From contig JADIIX010000057.1 of NCBI GenBank assembly GCA_027604505.1, positions 126,971 through 138,256 on the forward strand: DNA of 11,286 nt, written 5' to 3'. The position numbers were made by a program, and so were the translations under genes. Positions 1 through 8,686 of this stretch are shown one piece after another. A model generated the notes under the pieces. The model saw nothing but the letters and a program-made list of their open reading frames with translations, was not told where the DNA came from and ran no database searches. The DNA is from Gonapodya sp. JEL0774 (taxonomy: Eukaryota > Monoblepharomycota > Monoblepharidomycetes > Monoblepharidales > Gonapodyaceae). The stretch's first letter is position 1, and the number at the start of each line of letters is the position of its first letter.

Positions 1-215
1 GAACATTCCCGCTGTGTTCATTTGTCATTTGTTGCTGAGCAGATACTTCCGACGCATGAGTGGGCCACTCTGGGTCTTTCATGCTGCTTGCAGGCATATA
101 ATGGCGGTCCTGAAATTGTGACACTGTTGGCCTTGTCTACACGTAGACGAAATTGTATGTGTGATCAAGAAATCCGTACCCGCTTACAAAAATGTGTCGA
201 TTCGAAAGTGATAAG
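1..215. other. Left-edge non-coding flank, downstream of the 216-838 gene
   Basis: This stretch lies 3' of the minus-strand gene ending at 216. I see no ATG-initiated frame of convincing length and no canonical AATAAA signal on the minus strand. The only structure is a small inverted repeat at 135-148 (arms GTCTAC and GTAGAC, 2-nt spacer), which is too short to interpret. It is probably 3' UTR and intergenic DNA. Confidence 0.4.
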
Positions 216-838
216 CTATTCACGTCGCAAGCTTGAATGCTGACTTGCATCCGTAGACTGATCGCCTCCGACGAAGTATCGGTAAACGGGTGTTACAATA
301 TCGTACCAGGCTTCAGTTGTATTCACCGAAGAAGATGAAGGTGGGGATGTTAGCGGAGAGGTGGAAGCGGAAGTGAATATGTGGGGTTGGTGGGTTTCTT
401 CGACAGGTATGACAGAGGATACGAAGGTGGTTTGTGTGGAGCTCCCTGTACTGCTATCCCGAACTTCTCTTTCGGCTTTCTCCGTTTTCTGCAGTTCGTG
501 AATAGAAGGCATCCATATCTGGCGAGAGTGATGAGGGAGAGCAATATGACGTGAAACGAGTCACCAACTGTTCTCACATAATATCCGCTGACGATACCCA
601 GGATAGCCGCCATTGCATACATGCCTGGGGTAGTTCTTCCGGAATTGCTTTCGTCGATATCTTGCCTTTTCGGTGTAGAAGGAGGAGAGGAGGGTGATTG
701 AACTCGACTAACAGGCTCGGTGCGGAGATGAGGAGGGAGCGAGGCGGATGCAGTGCACGATGAGTGAAATTTGCATCGAGGTGGCAATCGACTGAATATT
801 CGACAGTGTGTGGTTGAAAAGCGGGGTTGGAATGGCAT
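216..838 (-). CDS. Small single-pass membrane protein, probably mitochondrial (187 aa, two exons)
   Basis: Exon 1 runs 838 to 578 (87 codons) and exon 2 runs 518 to 216 with a TAG stop. They are separated by a 59-nt phase-0 intron with donor GTGAGA and acceptor GCCAG. The joined frame gives 187 aa. The first about 27 residues are rich in R, S and F with no acidic residue (MPFQPRFSTTHCRIF...), which suggests a mitochondrial presequence. A Pro/Ser-rich linker follows, then one hydrophobic helix at about residues 72-90 with small-residue spacing (GMYAMAAILGIVSGYY, then IWMP) that spans the splice junction. The remaining C-terminal part begins with a charged stretch (HELQKTEKAEREVR), continues as a Ser/Thr-rich linker, and ends near an aromatic patch (AWYDIVTPVYRYF). 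Continuity of the helix and its charged flank across the junction is the best evidence for the intron. I do not recognise the family. Function is unknown; an inner-membrane assembly or accessory role would be a guess. Confidence 0.65.
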
Positions 839-1164
839 ACTTCAAATAAGCAGGAATGACCCTGTCATGTTGCACAGCACATCTTATGCCTGCACATATT
901 ATGTCAAGTAGAGAAGCATTGAAGTACAATTACGTTCGGGATATTTAATCAGACTCTGCCGCGATGAAATCTGCTGAATCACTCACTGTGCAATTTTCGT
1001 ATGTAAATTGGTTCTGGCTCATGTTATTACTGACAAACGTCATCTCACATTCCACGTCATCTGTTCTTCCACTCACTTTCTCACCCAACCACGTCACCAG
1101 CGCTTAGTTCCACGCCATCCGGTCAAGCTGTCTTCCATAGCTTTCCACCCTCTTTCACCTCGTC
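839..1164. promoter_or_regulatory. Divergent intergenic region, probable bidirectional promoter
   Basis: About 326 bp separate the ATG of the minus-strand small membrane protein (838) from the ATG of the plus-strand TMEM8-like gene (1165). Both genes must be controlled from here if the start choices are right. I see no clear TATA box; a weak AT-rich stretch lies near 940-948. The plus strand from about 1050 to 1160 is pyrimidine-rich and is likely 5' UTR of the TMEM8-like gene. The assignment rests on layout only. Confidence 0.4.
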
Positions 1165-1746
1165 ATGCCGTTCACCCTTCTATGCCCAAACCTTGTTCTC
1201 GCCCTTTCAAATGTCCTCGGCTTCTTGCCACTTTTTCACCTATTTGGAAAAATCAGAGCAAAGGGGCTCTTTCGAGCTGGCAGTACATCACGTCACCTCC
1301 TTCCAAAATCTTTCAACTGCGATCAGGGCCATCCAAATACAAATTATTTCAAAGCGGCACTCCTCGCGTTCGTGATGCTGGCATCAACTTTCTTGCACAT
1401 TGCCGAGCGCAACGTCTTGGGGCACAATCTACCAGGAATGTGTTGCTCGAGATACCAAACACCTGCACTCCTTATTGATTGGGCTTTGTCAATTCTCATC
1501 ACCGGGGCGACGCTTTCGTGTGGCGACTCAGCAACGACTTTGAAGCACATTATATCGTCTCGTCACTTCGGACTTCATACTATTTTATTGACAGGCCTTG
1601 CTTTAACATGGCTGCTGGGAGACTTTGGTGGTGCAAAGGGATGGATGTACGTTGGAACTCACTCATTGTATCACGTTGGATACTACACATTACTCTACAT
1701 GTTGGAAACGGGATCTTTGCTGGACAAGGAACGTTCACCGGCGTGA
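1165..1746 (+). CDS. TMEM8/DUF3522-like (CREST superfamily) multi-pass membrane protein, 193 aa
   Basis: This is a single-exon frame starting at the first ATG after an in-frame TAG at 1138. Hydrophobic segments lie at about residues 5-28, 63-82, 100-119, 134-152 and 165-181. It carries the three-part signature of the CREST superfamily (alkaline ceramidases, PAQR receptors, Per1, TMEM8): S74-x3-H78 in LASTFLH, D105 in ALLIDWALS, and H166-x3-H170 in THSLYH. These residues form the metal and hydrolase site in studied members. The early FLP motif followed by a basic stretch, and a Met-Cys-Cys segment before the helix bearing the Asp, resemble TMEM8/myomaker-type proteins (Pfam DUF3522) most. It is short: about five membrane segments rather than seven, with the loss apparently between D105 and the final helix. 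A 35-residue polar loop separates helices 1 and 2. I tested the intron-like stretch at 1280-1323 and splicing it would break frame, so I treat the gene as intronless. Substrate is unknown; lipid-amide hydrolysis is possible by family analogy only. Confidence 0.6.
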   Translation: MPFTLLCPNLVLALSNVLGFLPLFHLFGKIRAKGLFRAGSTSRHLLPKSFNCDQGHPNTNYFKAALLAFVMLASTFLHIAERNVLGHNLPGMCCSRYQTPALLIDWALSILITGATLSCGDSATTLKHIISSRHFGLHTILLTGLALTWLLGDFGGAKGWMYVGTHSLYHVGYYTLLYMLETGSLLDKERSPA

Positions 1747-2109
1747 TCTCCGTGTGCTAGATCAAAGGTCCGCCTTTGCAGACAAGGCAATCTATTCGAG
1801 ACGGCTAAGAAAAATCAATACACTGATAATTCACAAAAGTGGCTTCAAATACCGTGCAATAAAGGTTTCATACGTGATTGTAAGTAGAGTTCGAACACAC
1901 AACCGCCTCACGAGATCACCACACTCTCCCACTCTTCCCCCTTCCCTCTCCTGATCCCACTCCCACCGCTCTTCCTCCTGCCCCACCAAGCCACGATGGT
2001 CTCCCGACGTCCTGCCCCTGCGCCTGGGCTTGTCCCATTCGAACACCACCTTTGCCAAAGTCCACTTCGGCGATGCCCAACACATCCCACGAACTCGAAC
2101 CCACACTAG
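1747..2109. other. Spacer 3' of the TMEM8-like gene, with a strong splice-donor match and a pyrimidine-rich tract
   Basis: No ATG-initiated frame of note begins between 1747 and 1995 on the plus strand. A perfect donor-like GTAAGT lies at 1880-1885. It is followed by a long C/T-rich tract (about 1918-1985), a possible branch site (CTGAT near 1950), and CCAAG ending at 1990, just before ATG at 1996. This could be an intron of about 111 nt in a 5' UTR, or in the 3' UTR of the upstream gene. The frame opened by ATG 1996 stops after 37 codons (TAG at 2107), and the one from ATG 2076 after 40 codons (TGA at 2196). Neither is recognisable. Confidence 0.3.
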
Positions 2110-2721
2110 GACTTGTTTCCAAACTACTCCGCACAGGGACAGTTGCCCTCCTTCCAACAGAACCCCGGCTATCCCGATCCCAAGGAAGACGATGACCAAT
2201 GTGTGTCCACCCCGTTGTTTCTCCCGCCGTCGTCGAGGAGTGCGGCGGCGGGTGGGCATTTGGGGACGCAGCCACGGTATGGGCGGGTGCTTGGGAAGAT
2301 CGACGGGGGTTGCCGTGTGAGGGTTCATACTGGTCGTCTGGTGAACCCACCGGGAGCAGCGGTGCAGGCCAATTGGGTTCGCGATTATCAGAAGTGCGCA
2401 AAACATCAAGGTCGGGCGAGAGGCGTGGAGGATTTCGGACCGCTGGGAGAGCCGAAGGGGCGGCGGGCGGTGGAAGTGTTGTTGGAGGATTTGCGAACGG
2501 GAAAGGGACGAGGGTGGGCGAAGGTGGAAACAGAGGAGTGCGATGCAAAGATCCGACTGCGGGAAAGTTGGATTGATTCGCAGAGGGGACAGGGGCCGCG
2601 ACCTCTATCTCGGGAGTTCATTCAGTACTGCATCACCGCCTCATCGAGAACATTGATTGGAGTGCAACTCACCCCCATACTCCGGCGCATCCCTCACTGC
2701 CTGGTCCAGCTCTTCAATTAG
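2110..2721 (+). CDS. Possible coding exon of an unrecognised gene (low confidence)
   Basis: One plus-strand frame stays open for about 203 codons, directly after an acceptor-like CACACTAG that ends at 2109. Its composition looks protein-like rather than like a shadow frame: mixed charged, aromatic and aliphatic residues, for example NPGYPDPKEDDDQ near the start and VEDFGPLGEPKGRRAVEVL in the middle. Third positions are GC-rich. It contains no ATG codon at all, so it cannot be a complete gene and would need an upstream exon I cannot place. The last 80 bases overlap the kinase gene's 3' end on the other strand, and the true end may be an earlier splice donor. The opposite-strand frames here are Pro/Arg low-complexity and less convincing. 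I recognise no family. Confidence 0.25.
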   Translation, partial: DLFPNYSAQGQLPSFQQNPGYPDPKEDDDQCVSTPLFLPPSSRSAAAGGHLGTQPRYGRVLGKIDGGCRVRVHTGRLVNPPGAAVQANWVRDYQKCAKHQGRARGVEDFGPLGEPKGRRAVEVLLEDLRTGKGRGWAKVETEECDAKIRLRESWIDSQRGQGPRPLSREFIQYCITASSRTLIGVQLTPILRRIPHCLVQLFN

Positions 2722-5626
2722 ACTCTCCAGTCCTGCATCACTTCTTGTCCTCCCAACGGACCCCACGACGCCGACCATGCCATGACTGCTGTCCCCTGCA
2801 AAACCTGCATCGTTCGGCGTCACCCGCTTGGCACCTCCTCCAGCAAATGACCATCGCTTTCGATGTGTCATCGTAGTAAAAAAGGAAGTCGGAGGCGGCG
2901 GTGAGTGCGTGAGAGGGGATTCTGGTTCTATCTGGCGATGGGGTGACCCGATAAATCCCCCAATGGCGCCGCTACCTCCGCCCCCGCCACCACCACCACC
3001 TTTCCACGCACCAAATAGCGCGGCAAATCTTGTTCGATGCTGCGGTGCATGCTGATTCACAACACCGTTCTTCACGGACAGCGGCCTCGATGACACATCC
3101 TGCTGGATGTGTTGAGCACGATATGCATCCCCAGACACCCTCCGATCTTGCTCGTACTGCTGCTGATCCTGTCTCACCCCCTCCCCGACCAAACTCGCCC
3201 CATCCCACACGGGATCCCCTGCTTCATCACCGTCCCCGCCGCCCGTACACGAGTCAAAAAACCTCATGGCGTACAAGCTGTGATGTTTTGGTTTCGACTG
3301 TCTCGGTACTCCGAGAGTCGGCGGGGCGCTGATGGTAGATGAGGCGAGTGTGTCGGCTGTGGTGGACGAGAGGATGGAAAGCGCCGTGGATGGTGCTGGG
3401 ACGGGTGCGGGTGCAGCCAAGGTGTGGGGATTCTGAAGAGCAGCCTGGTGGCTAAAGGATAAGGAAAACGGTGACGAGAAAGTGTGCGATTTTCCGGCAT
3501 GTGCGGGGACGGATGGCTTGACGTCACCACCGGCGTCCATGTTTCGCTGCTGCTGCTGTTGCTGCTGCTGCCCGCTTCCGCTCAACATCGCCGGTGCCCT
3601 CACACTCCCAGCCTGGGTTTCCCTCTCGAGTTCCTCTTCGAGATCCCGTATCATATCATCGTCAACCCAATCTCCGTCCTTATCTTCTGCAGTCAACGTG
3701 TGCATAGCGGCTTTAGCGGCAGTGGGGAGATGGGGGTGGGATGGGGAGAGAACGGGTACGGGGAGGGGCGGCGCGGTCGAAGATTGCACGGTGGCGGAGA
3801 ATACGGGAAGGGGCGGCCGAGGGAGGGGTGGTAAACTCGACGGGATGGGTACGTGGAGGGATGACACAGTAGCAGGTGTGCCCATGTCCACATCTTTGCT
3901 GCCCCCCGACGCAAACTTCGGGATCCCATCCTTTGCCACCGAAACTCCTTCGAACCATGGATGCTGCATCGCCCTGGCCGCCGTGATCCGTTCGACTGGA
4001 TCCCACCTCAAACACATAGCCACAAAGTGCATTCCGGTGGGACTGGTCCAGGGCGGTAAAAACTCCGAGAGCGCGCGCGGCGGGTACTGAGGGAACCTGT
4101 ATCCCATGGCTGACGCCAGTTTGTGTCCACTTGGCCACGCCCCACCGCCCAGAGGCACGCTGGGCACACGCGGATCGATGCGCTTATCTCTCTCGCTCTC
4201 GGTCTTCTCCAAGGGTGTGCCCAGCCACGCGGCGATCCGGGCCATTTGGTCCATCTCCGAGCTTCCTGGAAACAACGGCCTGAGCGCGTACAGCTCGGCC
4301 ACGATGCACCCTACGGCCCACATATCGACGGGGGAGGAGTATGCGGGGGACCGGAGAGAGACTTCGGGGGCGCGGTACCAGCGGGTCGAGACGTACTCGG
4401 TGTACGGGGGGCGAGAGCGGATTTCGCGGGCGAGGCCGAGATCGGCGAGCTTTACTAGGGGGTGTGTGCCGAGTAAGAGGAGGTTTTCTGGGGGATTATA
4501 CGGGGGTGTGTGTAAGTGAGAGGCGCATCGATGATAAGAGATAACGCAGACCAATCTGGCAACCAACACGACCGAGCCGCTCCTCGTTTCTCTTCACATT
4601 ACATGAAGCCATCCAGTTCCTCACATGGGAATTGTTTCCACTCCCTCCGTTCACCTTTTCTCCCAGCGACCTGTCAAACCAGTCCCATTCCCACGCACAC
4701 TTCCTTGCCCATACCACAGTCACACTCCTCCCCGTCTACCCAACTTGCCCATTCCGACTGATTTGTCACATACTCCAGGAGATTCCACGAATTGAAGGGC
4801 TCCAGGGAAACTTGGACCTCGCGGGCCAGAAACATGACAAAACTCACCTGGTTTCATATCCCTGTGGAAGAACCCATACCGGTGCATGTACGCGAGTCCG
4901 GCGCATATTTGGTAGCTGGATGAGGTGGGGTGGGTGGATGAATGAGTGTTTGTATAAGTGAAAGGGGTTCAGGCATCTGCGTTATGCTCTGGTACGTTCC
5001 GGGAACCCCGCGACAGAAGTTCGTAGCCGTCGATATTTCCGTGTGCGCAATGCAACCATCCTCCGTGGTATTCCCGTTGAGATCTTCAGAGCCTGTCCTG
5101 CCGACACCACCACGTTCTCCCGAGCTAGCATCCCTTCCTCATCTCCACCAGTTCGCACCAAGTCGTTCCTTAGAGGTTCTTCCCATATCCTCGCACCGCA
5201 ACTTCACCCCCCTTTCTTGTTACTCACGCAATACTTCTGACCCTCTCCTCCCCCAAGTCCCTTCCCTCTCTCGCCTTCATGTACTGATACAAGTTGCCCT
5301 CACAATACTCAAACACAAAGTGCAGCTCGTCGCGCTCCCTGACGACCTCTTTGAGTTTGACGACGTTTGGGTGGTCATTGAGCCGTTTGAGTGCCTTGAC
5401 CTCGCGGAGCTCCACGCATTCATCCCAGGTCGGAAATTTCTTCTTCATTTTTTTAATTGCAACCTGCAGAGAGAGGAAGCGGTTTACGAGGAGCGCGTCT
5501 GAGAAGGGATGCACAAGGAGAGGATGAGACAGCACGTACAGTTTCACCCGTCTCCGTGTTTGTAGCTCTGAGAACCCAGCCAAAAGAGCCATCCCCGAGC
5601 TGTTTATCTATGCGGTACTTTTGCAT
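2641..5626 (-). CDS. RCK-family Ser/Thr kinase (MAK/ICK/MOK, Ime2-like), 745 aa, four exons
   Basis: Exons are 5626-5540, 5463-5228, 4915-4848 and 4487-2641 (stop TGA); introns are 76, 312 and 360 nt with GTACGT or GTGAGT donors and CAG acceptors. The total is 746 codons including the stop. The kinase domain is residues 4-309. It has the Gly loop GDGSFGWV (11-18), VAIK with K33, the RCK-typical [14 protein letters not shown], catalytic HRDMKPEN with D127, and the metal motif DLG (146-148, normally DFG). It also has the dual-phosphorylation site TEY (160-162) followed by [10 protein letters not shown]. This pattern matches animal MAK/ICK closely. An insertion of about 20 residues (near 223-246) lies in the C-lobe. 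The 430-residue tail is disordered: Pro/Ser-rich, an acidic helix (398-420), Q8 (437-444) and a Gly run. RCK kinases act at cilia, where they set axoneme length and control intraflagellar transport; fungal Ime2 acts in meiosis. The ATG at 5626 is the first in frame and aligns with the family start. Tail functions are unknown. Confidence 0.93.
2978..3004 (-). repeat. GGN tract encoding poly-Gly in the kinase tail
   Basis: The plus strand carries CCG/CCA/CCC triplets that encode nine consecutive glycines on the kinase strand, in [15 protein letters not shown]. It lies in the disordered C-terminal tail, is likely to vary in length, and has no assigned function. Confidence 0.7.
3549..3573 (-). 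repeat. CAG/CAA trinucleotide tract encoding poly-Q in the kinase tail
   Basis: On the plus strand this reads as CTG repeats broken by one TTG; on the coding strand it encodes eight consecutive glutamines (residues 437-444 of the RCK kinase). One interrupting CAA codon is present. Such tracts often vary in length between strains. Confidence 0.75.
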
Positions 5627-6384
5627 ATTGGAGCTCGCGACTGCGGGAACGAACAGAAGCCGCGAGTGTGGACGGGAACTCTGGAGGTTGCGAAGGAAAA
5701 GAACGGGTGGTGTCACCGCGTCTTTGGATCAAAGGCGTGGATTTAAATCGGATCGAGCAGGGAAGGAAACGCGATTGGGGTTAGGGGATTTCAAGTTGAT
5801 GCGTCCAGGCTCGTGGACTTCACGGGGGCAGGATGAGAACCCCAGGTGGTCCGTGCACCGTTGTGCGCTCATCAACCCAGATATGCAGATGGTTCACACA
5901 AATGCAACAGCACGAACACAAAACAAAAAACAGCCCCTCGACGAGACTGAAACGAGAGGGCGAGAGGATGGGGAAAGGGGTCGGCCCGGGAGAGGAAGCC
6001 CAGCTCGCTGGTGCACGGGGCCCGTCCTAAGTCACACCCCGTCCAGGCCGTGTCAGCAGCGTCCCCATGATTCACGGAGGAGTCTGAGCATGACAATCTG
6101 CTATTACAAAGTGCGTGTTTTACGTATCGTGTGGTAGATTTTGCATGGTGCTGCCCATTCGCCGACGTTCGCAGCTGAAACATCGGCGTACATTTGTTAG
6201 TTCTTACTGCCCACGAATCTTAATTCCTGTGAACAGGTTGAGGTCAAACAATAGTAAACCGCTGTATTTCATATCCTTGTGGAGTCCATACCGTTGGCGT
6301 TTTGTTTGATGCATCTAACGAAAATTGTCATAAACCTTCATTCAAAATTCCATGTGACTAGAAATACATTTGCAAAGCTCATTA
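5627..6384. other. Intergenic spacer between Ro60 (3' end) and the RCK kinase (5' end)
   Basis: This 758-bp stretch should hold the Ro60 3' UTR and terminator at its right side and the kinase promoter at its left. Frames here are shadow-like on both strands and I support no gene. An ATTTAAAT sequence lies near 5742-5749, about 120 bp upstream of the kinase ATG, and is only a weak TATA candidate. No AATAAA is seen 3' of Ro60. A short kinase-like remnant is listed separately at 6267-6293. Confidence 0.45.
6267..6293 (-). pseudogene. Possible remnant of a kinase catalytic-loop exon
   Basis: These 27 bases match the kinase's third exon at 4852-4881 with 24 identities and one 3-base gap. Read on the minus strand, the kinase exon encodes [10 protein letters not shown] and this stretch encodes RYGLHKDMK, so the gap keeps the frame. 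It lies about 90 bases downstream of the Ro60 stop codon, on the same strand. The similarity fades quickly on both sides, apart from a possible SGLLLFD just after it. It may be a relic of a partial duplication, or chance. Confidence 0.3.
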
Positions 6385-8686
6385 CTACACCCTCCCACTG
6401 ACAAACTCTCCCATTGCCTGCAATGCCCCAGAATCAAACCCAACGATATCCATCATTCCAGGATCCTCAGGGTCAGCGATTGTGAACTTGGTCGCTGTCA
6501 TCCCCACCACCACTAATTTCGCCTCTGGGTTGATTGCTTTCCGGTAACTCTCCAAAGCCTCGACCGGTTGGACACGCCCAGCATACGTCTCGTTATCCGT
6601 GTACACCACGAACACATCCACGGGGATGTTCTTCTCAAGAGCGTAAACCATTGGCAGACTGCAATCAGTGGACCCGAAAGGCAAACCAGAGATTGTCCTC
6701 TCTACCTCTTGCAGGGTGGCATTGCGCGTGATCTTCAAGGGCACGAACTGGTGGCAGAATCCGAAGAAGTGACAGTTCTCTTCGGTTCTGGCGGTCACCA
6801 TGCTGAGCGCAGCCGAAGCCTCACGGCAGGACATGGGTGAATCCATGATCGGGGAAGTCATAGATCCCGACACATCCAAGGCAAGAAGGAACTTCTTGCC
6901 CGTTTGTTCGACGGCTTGAAAAGACAGATAGAACGCATCTTCAAGAGCAGCTAAAAGACGACCAAGAGACAGTTACTAAATAATTTCGGGCGAGATCGCA
7001 ACAAATTCCATCAGAACTCACCGACCACGGTCTGATCTGGAGCCCACGTCAGCTCGCCCTTGAATCCACGTCCCCGTTGATACGTTCTCAGCGCGAGGAG
7101 TACGTTAAATGGGTGCATCTTTGCTTTCTTGAGTGCGTTGGCGTTCTTGAGACGTTTCACAATCGTGGCTGACGCTTCAGAGAGCGGGGCGATCAAGCCC
7201 ACCGAGGTCATCTTTGCCAAGTTGCGCATCATGGCCGTCATGGGCATCTCCACGAGCAACGCCTCCCAAACAGCCCGACTGTTCAAAAGAGGGGACGGAA
7301 CGTGTTCCCGAGCAAATTTCCACCTCTTGATTGCGTCCACAACCTTGGCTTCGGTGTCCTCAGTAATCTGCGCAATCGGCGTAATTTCTTCCAGGGCCGT
7401 TAGGAACTCGATGAGACGGGACATTGTCACTTTGCTGGCTACTTTGATGCGGTTCTCGGCAATCTTCGCCTGTTTCCGTTGTTGAACAGTCTCCACCTCC
7501 CCGCCATTGTCTGCTGCGGGGGCGGCGTCCTCTTCTGGCCGTGCGACCACCACGAAGTCCTCCTCTACCGTCGTCACAGGATCCAACACGAGCTTGGAGC
7601 GGAGGGCCTCAAAGTCTGGCGCGACCGACTTCCAGGGCTGCGTGAGATCTGAGAGACAATAAAATCATGTGTGAGACTGGGGTCTATTCGCCTGTCGTGC
7701 AAAAGAGCCACAACTCACACTTGTACAAGAGAGCAGCTTCCTCGCATTTGGGCTTCACATGGAACACTCGCAGCACATCTGCGTGTTTCCAACCGTTCCT
7801 GTTCTTGTACTTGGTGCACGCAAAAGCCTGCCTCACGGCGGTCTCCCCGATGTCCTCTGCCACACCATTGTACCACTTGCCGATTGCCGATCGAAGACCC
7901 CGACCAGATTTGGGGTGCGTGGTGCCACCGAGAAGCTTGGTGTACTCGAGGAAAGCGAACAGTGTTGTCGGGATGCGACATATTTCCGCGAGGTGTTGGT
8001 AGACAAGAGTGCGGACAGCCTGATCTCCAAAAGTCAACGCGAGAGCCAAGGCGAAAGTGAGAGTATCTTGCTTGGGCGTGCGACCGTTCTGTGGGGCATT
8101 GATTATTCGACATTATTTGGAATCAGGGAAACGCAGGGCATGGGCGACTTGTCGCACAACTCACCACCGAGAATTCCAAAACTGTCTCCACCACCTCACG
8201 ACCTTGGCCCTCTTCAATCATACCCTTGATGTGCATTGCATTTTCCAGTTTGAGCTCGCGCTCACGAACGTAGTAAGTTCCACCTGCAGCGCCGAGAACG
8301 AGGAAGCGGCGGAGCTGTTGAGAGTCTGCGACTAAGGAGAGAAGTGAGTGCTCCGATGTTTTTGTTTATTCAAAGAAACCTGGCTTACCTTTGAACACCA
8401 CTCCACCGGCGTTGTTGGTTACCATCAGATGTTCTTTCCCTGGAATAGGGAGCATTTGGCCAGTAGTTCCCTGCCCTCTCCTCGCCGCACCCCTTCCCCT
8501 TCCCCTTGCACTTCCTCGCGCTCTGCCCCCCCTGGCGGGTGCGGGAGCAGGCACTGGCTGCGGGGCAACCACTGCAGCGGCACGGGGTGGAGCAGCCACC
8601 GCACGGCCCCGGCCCCGAGCAACACCCCTCGGTGCCTGGCCACCACGAATGTCGGACGCGGCCTGAGCCCAAGAGCGGTTCTGCAT
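6385..8686 (-). CDS. RO60: Ro60 (60 kDa SS-A/Ro, TROVE domain) RNA-binding ring protein, 675 aa, five exons
   Basis: Exons are 8686-8389, 8331-8165, 8088-7719, 7648-7022 and 6950-6385 (stop TAG). Introns are 57, 76, 70 and 71 nt with GTAAGC or GTGAGT donors and CAG/TAG acceptors, and the exons sum to exactly 676 codons. The TROVE region starts near residue 85 and matches animal Ro60 throughout: LRRFLVLGAAGGTYYV, then NGRTPKQDTLTFALA, CRIPTTLF, YKNRNGWKHADVLRV, then EMPMTAMMRNLAKMT and HPFNVLLALRTYQRG. The C-terminal von Willebrand A domain keeps its metal site: DVSGS (513-517), T582 in FGSTDCSLPM and D606 in YTDNETYAG. Ro60 binds misfolded small RNAs and Y RNAs in RNA quality control. Two additions to the animal layout stand out: residues 1-75 are RG- and Pro/Ala-rich (RGG/RG type), and an acidic Ala-rich insert lies at about 300-335. 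The ATG at 8686 is the first Met in frame (context AAA-ATG). Identification is very secure; the N-terminal role is inferred. Confidence 0.96.

Noticed and set aside
135-148. Perfect 6-bp inverted repeat GTCTAC/GTAGAC
   Set aside because: Too short, with a 2-nt spacer; expected by chance in 11 kb and not linked to any feature.
1280-1323. Intron in the TMEM8-like gene (GTACAT to ATCAG, 44 nt)
   Set aside because: Its length is not a multiple of three, and removing it would destroy the downstream frame that carries the conserved Asp and HxxxH.
1879-1910. tRNA T-arm-like GTTCGAAC sequence
   Set aside because: No acceptor stem, D arm or anticodon arm can be fitted around it.
2113-2115. TTG at 2113 as a start codon for the 2110-2721 frame
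   Set aside because: In a nuclear eukaryotic gene a TTG start is very unlikely; the frame has no ATG and must be an internal exon if it is real.
1831-2548. Minus-strand reading frames of about 190-210 codons
   Set aside because: Their products are Pro/Arg/Gly low-complexity, and they lie opposite the more protein-like plus frame. No motif or splice support was seen.
3030-4090. Long plus-strand frames opposite the kinase tail
   Set aside because: They are antisense shadows of the GC-rich, low-complexity kinase exon and have repetitive Pro/Arg/Ser composition.
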